Shown in pieces: positions 56,177-64,000 of a DNA stretch of 64,000 nucleotides (positions are counted from its first letter, which is position 1; each line of letters starts with the position of its first letter). The stretch is from Acanthosepion esculentum (Eukaryota > Mollusca > Cephalopoda > Sepiida > Sepiidae): contig OZ038479.1 of the NCBI GenBank assembly GCA_964036315.1, positions 55,827,246 to 55,891,245 on the forward strand, in the 5' to 3' direction. A program made the translations under genes and the position numbers. The notes below the pieces were generated by a model that made no database searches, had not been told where the DNA came from, and was given only the letters and a program-made list of their open reading frames with translations.

Positions 56177-56192
56177 CTGTGAAAAAAAAGTA
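56177..56192 (-). other. 3' splice site of ZNF-C intron 1
   Basis: Minus strand 'cttttttttcacag' then 'atatttgggctgaacagaaa', conserved with the other two loci. Confidence 0.6.
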
Positions 56193-56779
56193 ATAAAAAA
56201 CATTTTAACAGAGACAAAATACTGCAGTATTTTTGTTTATCATAAGTTGTACAAATCAAGATGGTTGTATGAAATTCAGTTCATTGATACATTATTTCAG
56301 CTTAGTCAAAATCAGGAAATTCTCATATATAAAATCAATTTGAATCAACTCTTTAGAACCAGAAATATATTTGAAATGATAGTATGAAAAGTTAAACAAC
56401 TTCACATAATTATTTTCTAATGATGCTATTATTAACTGAAAACTATATTTACTAATCATAAATGGAAAAGCTGAATGCAAATCATCATAGTTGATCATAC
56501 ACATTATCAGAAAATAAGAATAACTATAATAAATTTAAAGCCAGAAAGTATCTAAAATTAAATAAACATTAGATTACAGAGAATATTTTCTTAAATTTTT
56601 AAGATTATTCAGTACTTATTATATATATATTATTTTTTCAGCTAAAGCCCCTATAGAACAACATTAGATAAACATCAATCTGTCAAACATGTGAAACAAC
56701 TTAAATAAACAGCTAAACCTGTGTTAAAAAATGCATTTCTGCAATATTTTGAAGTAAATGTTACAAAGCAGATTAAATT
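56193..56779. other. ZNF-C intron 1, partly paralogous to 31600-31810
   Basis: 'gtacaaatcaagatgg', then 'agaaccagaaat' and 'tatgaaaagtt', match the ZNF-B intron in order. Confidence 0.55.
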
Positions 56780-58240
56780 AGGTACCCTCACAGAAAATGT
56801 GATACCTAAGGTTTAAAATGAATTTTTAAAAATTTCTTGAAGATTTTACTTTAGTTTTTAATTTCATGCTAATAGATTAAATTGAATATTTCCAATACAC
56901 ATAATACTTTAATGTATTTCAAAACCTAATTTAAATTCATTGGAAGGAGATTTTTATTTTGGCTGATTATCACCCTTTTTAGTCTTCTTTTATCGCAATG
57001 TAAGTTCTCTATATTAAAAAGTCTTCCAAAAATAAAATATACTTTTCTGAAACTTTATTTGAGAAATATTAACTGATTTAAGGTATAATTAACCTGATTT
57101 GAAACAAATATTATTTACTTTAAGTACAAAATAACACAGAAATGCATCTTTTAACACTGTTTATTTATATTAATAGCTTGATGACATGGGTTTTTATCTA
57201 GTTACCTCCACAAAATGCTAAAAATAAGAATACTTTGATGAAAACATGCTCCAGACATAACGAAAAAATAGTTTTATTGTAAAAATCTTTATATTATTAT
57301 TAAGTGGAAAGATCAAAGCATTTTTTAATATTTAATTAATTTTTTTACTTCTTTTTAGAATCTGTCTATATTTCTTCAAGGACACATGACACAGTGGATA
57401 AAGGCGTTGGTTAGATCTAGTGACAGACCCAAAGATTGTGAGTTCAATACCCGGTTAAGGCAGTGGAGAACTTTCAGAGGGTAAATTAGCAGGAGATAAC
57501 TGACATCCATCAAACATGGCTCATGGAACTAGAACAGTCTACCCCAGTGATCAAAATAAAGGGTTCAGTTCGAAATACCAACCACCTGAAGAAGGCCGGA
57601 GCGTACAATGGCCGAAACGTTGTGACAAATATGGCGACAAAGATGAGGACAATAGTCTGACTAATGTAAATACTGTTCTTTTTAGAACACTTGAAATTTT
57701 GATTAAATAACTTGTTTCTCTTACATCAGCAGTTGTACTAACTTTTAGCATAACAAATTTTTGTCCCTTTTTTGCAATGAAAGACCTGTTAATTTGAAAA
57801 TTCTTGCAAAAATCAAATAATTGTCAGATTTTAATGAAATTATTTTTGAAATTTTTTACTAGAAAATCTTGATAAAATTTGTTGTTTTTTTTTTCACATG
57901 TTTCTCCCCTTACTTAATTTTATGAAAACTTTAGAAATTCATTAAGATAATTTTTAGTGACTATATTAGTTAAAAGCAGAATTTTTTGAAGAATTTAAAT
58001 CACCAACTTTTTTTGAAAAATCGAACCTGTTCTTACCAAAAATCTATTCTGAATAAAACATAAAAACACTATAAAACTAAGATATTATTTAATTAGAGAA
58101 GCTTTTAATTGCTTTTATGAATAATATATATTAAAGACAGTATTGTCTGAAGAAAAAATTTTTTGACAAAATATGAATTTTTACAAGATTTGTTTTCACA
58201 ATTTTAAATTGAATACTTTATACAGTTATTAAATCTTTTA
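56780..58240 (-). repeat. R1 repeat, inverted copy carrying a SINE-B
   Basis: 'taggtaccctcac', 'taatagattaaatt', 'ttaagtggaaagatcaaagca' (with one break), 'aaattcttgcaaaaatc' and 'aagcttttaattgctttta' are reverse R1 modules in order. Interrupted at 57361-57675 by a SINE. Confidence 0.65.
57361..57675 (+). repeat. SINE-B, full length with exact 12-bp target duplication
   Basis: Flanked by TTCTTTTTAGAA at 57349-57360 and 57676-57687, inside an R1 repeat whose two halves are continuous without the insert. Defines SINE-B as about 315 bp. Its head has 'cagtggataaaggcgttgg' (box A-like) and 'gtgagttcaatacccgg' (box B-like), its core is 'cctgaagaaggccggagcg', then 'ggccgaaacgttgtg', and its end is 'aatgtaaatactg'. 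Confidence 0.9.
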
Positions 58241-58353
58241 AAATTAATTTTCTATGGAAATATTATTATTAAGTAAAACTATATTTACTAATCATATATT
58301 GTGAAGCTTATTACAATCTAAAATCTGAATATTTTTAAAAGAATTTCGAATTT

Positions 58354-58376
58354 TGTGTGTGTGTGTGTGTGTGTGA
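58354..58376. repeat. TG microsatellite
   Basis: About 11 TG units read directly. Confidence 0.85.
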
Positions 58377-58754
58377 TTACATGCAGAATTTCTGAAGTAT
58401 GGATTTACAAATCAATAAATCTAGCATTTAAAGATCACATGTTTTAAGGGTTGTCCTTCCTTATCGTGAAACAAAAACTTTATGACCTGCTTCACCATAC
58501 TTAACTATGAACACATTTGGCTGTCAATCAAATGTAAATAAATCGATTAACACGTCAGAAAAACAATACCTTGCAGTTAAGAAATGTTTGTATACAATAC
58601 TTTATGCTATAAGTAATCTTTGTTTCAAATCAGATTAATCTAACTTTAAATTTGCTAATTTTCCTCAAATAACGTTTCAGAAATATATATTTTATTTTTG
58701 CAAGATTTTTAAAGTCGAGAATTAACTTTTGTTTAAAAAGGCATCAAACCTTAG
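58377..58754 (-). repeat. R1 sequence, start of copy IV
   Basis: 'actttaaatttgctaatttt' then 'ttgcaagatttttaaa' at about 58643-58720 matches 38265-38336. Confidence 0.55.
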
Positions 58755-59285
58755 GTATCGTGTTTTCTTTGTTTATATTGTTATAGACAAGCGTATGGTT
58801 GCAAGACAGAAATACGACAACAGCAGAAATAGATTTACATGATTTATTTAAATAGGAACGTGTGGTTTTGGGACAGCTACCTTGTGGTATAGTTCATAAG
58901 CCGACTGCTGATCCGGGTTGATCTCTCATAGTAGTTCCCACTGGTTGGCGTGGCATTCCTCCTGTTGACTGCTGCTGATTGTTGCTGACTGCCCAGACTG
59001 ACCGTGACAGATCTCTTTCTCGGCCTCTCATTGACTACTTTGTACTTCCCCGTGTGACCCTTTTTATGGCTTAACGGGCTCGAAAAAAGATGTGAGTATA
59101 ATTTAGAGGAAAGCATTTTTATTGGTCGAAAAATAGAAGCACTTTGAAATATTATTTTATTTTTCGACCGGAACTTGTGCATCGGGCCTATGTGTAAACG
59201 ACGTTAATGGTCATTTTGTGACGGGGCCTTGTCCCGTTCACATCCGACTCTCGCTCTTGAGTATGTTAGTTTATTTGCTTGCAAA
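58755..59285 (-). other. GC-richer insertion with a 101-codon frame
   Basis: Replaces R1 sequence present in copy III. The composition is clearly more balanced than its surroundings. The minus-strand frame 58877-59182 encodes a basic Ser/Arg-rich peptide (RPRKRSVTVSLGSQQQS) with no recognised domain. Could be part of a transposon or LTR, but no ends were identified. Confidence 0.3.
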
Positions 59286-59496
59286 TCAGCCGAGATATGT
59301 CTTATTTTATTTTGTAACAATATTTTTTTTTAAAAGAAGGGTATTTTTTCTGCCATGATAAAATCAGAACGAAATTTATTTCATTTTTTTAACAGTAAAA
59401 CACAAACAAACATTGAATAAAAACAAATACAAAAAATAGTGAGGCATGTCAGGAACTAATGATTTTGTTTTTTATTAAAATTATTTGTATTCTTCC
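59286..59496 (-). other. ZNF-C intron 1 start
   Basis: Sequence next to the donor, similar to 39730-39885 ('aacaataca' and 'agtgaggca' style blocks). Confidence 0.4.
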
Positions 59497-59502
59497 ACGT
59501 AC

Positions 59503-59640
59503 CTTTCATGCCAGATCAGAACATTTGAGGGGAAAAACAAACCGGGATGATTTGTTTTTGTTCTCAAATGATTTTAGCGATTTCTCTCTAAACTTATCGA
59601 ATTTTCGTATTGTTTGTTTAGTTTATGCAATAATGTCGAA
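59503..59640 (-). other. Candidate non-coding exon 1 of ZNF-C (copy IV)
   Basis: Minus strand GGCATGAAAG then GTACGTGG (donor 59497-59502, one base off the GTAAGT of the others). The rest of the block matches copies I-III. Lies 3.3 kb upstream of the ZNF-C acceptor. Confidence 0.45.
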
Positions 59641-59805
59641 GTTGAAATGAAAAAAAAAATTAAATAAAATTAAAAACACAAACGGTGTTAGACAAGATTT
59701 GGTTCTTTGTGTTTAATAGCCTTGATTTTTTTTGGTATTTATGGAATAATTACTAAAAGGTGAAGTTATTCAAATGTAGAGATTCTTCACGTCCATTGAC
59801 ACTAT
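59641..59805 (-). promoter_or_regulatory. Putative ZNF-C promoter block
   Basis: 'acggtgttagacaagattt' then 'ggttcttt' at 59682-59707. Similarity to copy III continues to 'ttcttcacgtccattgacac' near 59785. Confidence 0.35.
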
Positions 59806-60790
59806 ATACGTATGTGTATGGCGCTCCTCAAGGTAAGATGTTCTTGTGTCGAATCCTGCCTTGGATGGAGAGGCCGGTTAAATAGTTCTTTCCACGGTGG
59901 TAGCATTTTGTCATTCAGCTTACTACTTGCCTGAAGGTTTGTGACTTGTAAGTGGCTTGCTCATTCTGTATATCGGCTGACTCTATTCTACTGGGTTGTC
60001 ATGTGCCTGTCTTGCAGAGAAATTTTATTCAAAGAGAATGAGTTCATTTAAGGATCAATCGACTAAATGTGTTAAAGAAAAGCTTATATTGACAGCAAAT
60101 ATTATTGAACAGTATTTTTGCAAATAAACAATAAACAGTGTTTAACATTTTTGTTCTCATTTCTTGAAAAAAGAAAATATAAATTTAGATGCCTTGAATT
60201 TATGTGCGAACTACAAACGACACTAGGCCATACTTTAAACAAGGATTTCCTAATCTGGGCAATTTCAACTGCTGGGTGTGCAATGTGTAACTGGATAAAA
60301 AATGGTGGAAGGACTGGACATTTTGTTGGGTGATATAGGATTTGGAATATTAAAAATGTATTTCAACATATGCTACCAGAAGAAAAATATTCAAAAAAGA
60401 TATGCAAAGGTCCTGAATTAAAAATAAAATAGGAGGATGAATGGGAATAACTGGGTCACATACCTCGATAAGATAAAAATATCACTGCAATCAAGGAATA
60501 TTTTGTTACTTTCTATAGTTTTGAGAAGGATCATTAACATTCAAATATTTCTGCAGACAAAATAACATTTTTTGGGGAGGATATAAATCAGATAAGGGAA
60601 GATCAAAAACAATTTTGCCACAAAATTTTGTCCATTTAACTGACCTTCCTCCCTTCAATTAAGGACTGCGGGGAAATGAGTATTATTACTCATACTGTTT
60701 TGTTTTGTTTTTTGTAAATAGATATTGTTTGCATTGTAAATAATTATTGAGGTTTCAATTTTTTAAATTGTTATTTTTATTCCCTACATA
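59806..60790. other. Intergenic, nothing recognised
   Basis: No family match or convincing frame (60118-60333 is unsupported). Confidence 0.35.
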
Positions 60791-60878
60791 GGGACTAGTT
60801 AGGACTTCATAAAAACTGAGGTATTATGGTGATTTACTAGTTAGGACTTCATGAAAACTGAGGTATTATGGTGATTGT
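60791..60878 (+). repeat. Two-copy tandem repeat, about 44 bp
   Basis: 'actagttaggacttcat' then 'aaaactgaggtattatgg' occurs twice in succession with one substitution. Confidence 0.9.
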
Positions 60879-61164
60879 AGTAAGAATGGTAAGAATGTGT
60901 TTTGGTGTAAGGAATATCGTAAATTGTTTGGGTTAGTGCTTGTGGCAAGCTAAGTTAAAGATAATACAGTTTGAAAACCAGAATATCTCCATCACCTTGC
61001 AAGTAAAAATAAGAAGTGACCTCTGGATAAGTTTTATTTAATATAAAATTGTTTTTACTTTTTTTTTGCACCATTAGCCATAAAATGATTATCTTTTGAG
61101 TATTTACTATATAGGTGGTTGGTGGAAAACTTTCCAATGTGAATGTGGGCACTACAAACTAAAC

Positions 61165-62960
61165 AAGTGAGTAAAATGCAAGCTTCACTTGTTACCAACA
61201 GCTGACAAATACTGACAAATTCCACTTTCACCAACATCTTGCACACTGATGACCTTCCTCACCCCATTCATAATACACCAATTTACTCACCTCCTTTTCA
61301 GGATCTCATCAGCCAGTGAAATCTACCAAAAATACAGGTCACCGATGCTAAGGATGCAAGACATGGTGACATGCAGGTTAATGTACTATTCCATGGCAAG
61401 ACCAAGAGGAGCGTGGCACATAGCTGAGAAACATAATCACATAGCTGGCATCACATTTAAGCCAAAAAGCATCAGATATCCAAAATGTCACTCAACTTCT
61501 TGGGACATTTACTCTGTGCTGATAGCTTCTGATGAGACCCAGGCAGAGTCCCTAGTGTTTCCAACTTACCAGAACTGAATCTCGCTGATTCCTGGGAGTT
61601 GTAAACCAAATGGAAAAGTTTGTTCTTGAGCAGGTGGACAAGACCAAACCACTGCAAGATTTGTTATGTGCCAGGAAAGTGCACAAAAAAAGAAGGCATT
61701 GTTGGATTACTGCCCCCTGAACATAATCACAGGTGGTGAGATATTGGTTTACCGCCACCTGATGATAATCACAGGGGGCTTGAGATTTGAAAGCCATTTC
61801 ATCTTTGACTTTGGCAGCAACAAGACTTTCTTGTCTCATTCAGTCAGCATGCAAGTATCCAACAGACATATAATAAATGTTGCTTTGAACTCTTCACAAC
61901 TTTAAGTTCATTTCTCATTTTGTTTCATTTCAGTTTAATATATTTATTGCCGTGTTTGTTTAAAGTCCATGTTTTTGGCATGTTATTTATCCCTGGACTC
62001 TCATGAGTCTGCCAATATTGTTTGTGAGACAAATGTACCAGGATTCATTCAATATTTACTGACAAGAAGTCCACACCTTCGAACAGTTATAGTGATTCAT
62101 GCAACAGCATTCAGCTCCATAAAAAGTGCACTATTTGGCACCTGTACTAGCATTATATAGCTCGTTAAAGGAGACAATATTTTCTGCAAATGGTTCATCA
62201 CTCGGTCTTCATGGCGGTACTCCGACACTAAGACGATGAGAAAATGCCCAATACTGTCTATGTTTCATATCAGAGAATGAAACCTGCTACACACAGATTG
62301 AAAGAGGAGGCAATGGCAACATGATTAAGTGAATCCTTCTTGGACTACTATTATGGTTAGATTTTAAAATAGAACCTGATCATAAGCCAGTAGGCAACAA
62401 AGACCTCAACACACCTAGCAGCTAGAATAGAGTTTCCACATGAAATGAATAAGGTACAAATATAGAATCTGCGATATCCCTGGCAAAGAACTATACACAG
62501 CTGATGCCTTGTTCAGAGCCACACCCAGAAATGGTTTAAACAAATATAACAAGGACTTCAAGAGAGAAACAAAATCATTCATACCAGCCACTGAAAGATG
62601 TTTCAAAGAGCTGAAAGAGGCCACCAGAACTGACTAGACATGCAACTGCATCTTGAAATATAAGATAAATGGCTGGACCCCTAAAACCTATCTCCCATTG
62701 ACAGTGAAACCATACTAAACCCACCACAACATTATCTCTAAAAACTGTTGGTGTACAGATATTGTATTCTACATGTGATGCCGCCAGGATTGGCCATGAT
62801 AGATAAAATCTACTCCGGTCACCAAGCAAAAAAGAGCTTGTCAATCAATATGGCGGCCTGGATTATCCAATCAAATTGAAATCACAGCAGAGAACTGCAC
62901 ATCGTGTGCTGGACAGAGAAGTACCAACCAGTTGAATCACTTCTGACACCAAGTTTTGAC
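61165..62960 (+). pseudogene. pol: Ty3/gypsy retrotransposon pol remnant
   Basis: In element order and multiple frames. Reverse transcriptase: TFLTPFI near 61250 and FRISSASEIYQKY near 61296-61334, then the post-catalytic segment near 61465-61570 (FLGHLLCAD) and a connection-type piece (GVVNQMEKF) near 61590. RNase H: LYSSLKETIFSANGSSLG near 62150-62205, CFISENE near 62265, FKIEPDHKP near 62360, then ELYTADAL near 62487. Integrase zinc-binding-like region: ENCTSCAGQREVPT near 62890-62930. The catalytic YxDD is not intact. Many stops and frameshifts. It has no LTRs here and is unlinked to the gag fragment at 18 kb. Confidence 0.8.
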
Positions 62961-63185
62961 GTTAAATAAATGAAGAAAACACGTGCTGATTGGAATGAAG
63001 ATGGTGGAGAGCTAGCCTCTTTATTATTCACATAAGGTGTGGAACTAGATGGAAGTATCAACCAGCTGAATCACCTCTGACACCATGTTTTGATGTTAAA
63101 GAAATGAACAGGAAAATATAACATGTCAAGAGATTTCAGTGAAGATGGTGAATTGCCATCCTCTTCATTATTCACCTAGGGTCAA
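62920..63185 (+). repeat. Two-copy tandem repeat, about 130 bp
   Basis: 'aaccag' then 'ttgaatcacttctgacacca' or 'ctgaatcacctctgacacca', 'gttttga' then 'gttaaa', and 'gaagatggtg' occur at about 62926 and 63061. The first copy overlaps the end of the gypsy remnant. Confidence 0.7.
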
Positions 63186-63295
63186 ATAAATTCATATAAA
63201 ACATATAAATGAAGGTTTAGAAAAAAAGATACATGCATAAAGAAAAAGAGAGGCTGAAGTTTTATGATCTGAAAAGGTGAAACAAGGTTACACCT

Positions 63296-63425
63296 TATTC
63301 CAACCACCTGAAGAAGGCCGGAGCGTACAACGGCCGAAACGTTGTGACAAATATGGCGACAGAGATGAGGACAATAGTCAGACTAATATAAATACTGTAC
63401 ATAATACCTCATCTCAGAAATATAG
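63296..63425 (+). repeat. SINE-B copy, 5'-truncated
   Basis: Starts at 'ttccaaccacctgaagaagg', then 'ggccgaaacgttgtgaca' and the long-type tail 'gtacataatacctcatctca'. Confidence 0.8.
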
Positions 63426-63834
63426 ACAAACTCTGAAGGTTACACCTATTTAATTTTCAAATCTGGATTCAATTTGGAGACAATCTGTGGCTATTTGAGA
63501 ACCCTGGTTTAGTAAGCACTTCACCAATACCAAATATCACCACTTGCATGTGTGGGACTGTTTTTATATTTTATGTTGCGGTCACTATACCAAATATAAC
63601 CTGTTATTTGTGCTGATCGCCAAATACATTACACCCGGTTGTATCTTCTAATGGACTCAGTTCACTAACTGTAGAATTCTTACTCATGTATGACTATGCA
63701 TATTTCATTTTATATAGATTTCTATTTGGGAAACAGACATGATTAATTAGCCTCTGAAACAACCTTCCGTAAGTAATCGAAATGGCTGTCCAGAAAAGTA
63801 TTATTTTTAGTTGTGGCTTGGATTTTTAAGTTTC
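63426..63834. other. Intergenic, nothing recognised
   Basis: No family match found. Confidence 0.35.
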
Positions 63835-64000
63835 CAATATTTTCTACCTACATTTATATACATTAGAAATTAAAGTAAGCACAGCTATGAAAGGATGAAA
63901 AAAAAACCCACTAAGATTTCGACATAATTTGGTGTCTTTCTTTCGTCTAAATTCATGAATTTGTTTTATTCATGCTAAGTCTCAAATAAACACTATATAA
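63835..64000 (+). repeat. Dispersed repeat family D, running off the window
   Basis: 'tttctacctacatttatata', 'gaaaggatgaaaa', 'gaatttgttttattcatg' and 'aacactatataa' match copies 1 and 2. Confidence 0.65.

Noticed and set aside
57380..57455. Possible tRNA gene (box A and box B-like sequences here and at 4160-4220 and 19065-19125)
   Set aside because: No cloverleaf could be built, and each is the head of a dispersed SINE with a conserved body and target duplications.

Overview
This is eukaryotic, AT-rich, intron- and repeat-dominated DNA. I infer a mollusc, most likely a cephalopod of the octopus type. The basis is a tandem set of C2H2 zinc-finger genes with TGEKP linkers, two tRNA-headed SINE families, and a jockey-like LINE, Tc1/mariner, hAT, Tigger and Ty3/gypsy remnants. 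There is no sign of prokaryotic organisation. No species-level claim can be made without a search.

The only recognisable host genes are three minus-strand C2H2 zinc-finger loci: ZNF-A (coding exon 11970-12662), ZNF-B (30209-30817) and ZNF-C (54430-55650, broken). A fourth lies off the left edge; only its 5' part (1-1535) is present. Each coding exon starts at the same Met-Glu-x-His-Ser motif. Each is preceded by a conserved 3' splice site (AG at 12969-12970, 31085-31086, 56177-56178). Several kilobases further upstream lies one copy of a conserved block with a strong minus-strand 5' splice site (exon edges at 1227, 22779, 39892, 59503). I infer a two-exon architecture repeated in tandem: a short non-coding exon 1 with its promoter, a 3.3-9.8 kb intron, then one exon with all the fingers. 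The introns hold an AT-rich family (R1) in both orientations plus most of the transposon debris.

Layout: 1-1535, 5' end of the off-window gene. 1.5-10.3 kb, dispersed repeats and SINEs. 10.3-13 kb, 185-bp tandem repeat and ZNF-A. 13-17.9 kb, ZNF-A flank paralogous to 31-33 kb, carrying Tc1, hAT, SINE and LINE insertions that the ZNF-B flank lacks. 18-22 kb, gypsy gag, Tigger, SINEs and a 2-kb LINE. 22.2-23 kb, exon 1 of ZNF-A. 23-29.2 kb, direct repeats, antisense LINE and other repeats. 29.8-31.1 kb, ZNF-B. 31-40.3 kb, its R1-rich intron and exon 1. 40.3-54 kb, LINE fragment, MITE, tandem and dispersed repeats, and two mariner-type elements. 54.1-59.8 kb, ZNF-C with intron and exon 1. 60-64 kb, degenerate gypsy pol and SINE/repeat copies.

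ZNF-A and ZNF-B are probably nuclear DNA-binding proteins made only of fingers; no KRAB, SCAN, BTB or ZAD domain is visible. All mobile-element coding regions are broken here. Distances, motifs and repeats were read by eye, so boundaries of diverged repeats are approximate (tens of bases).
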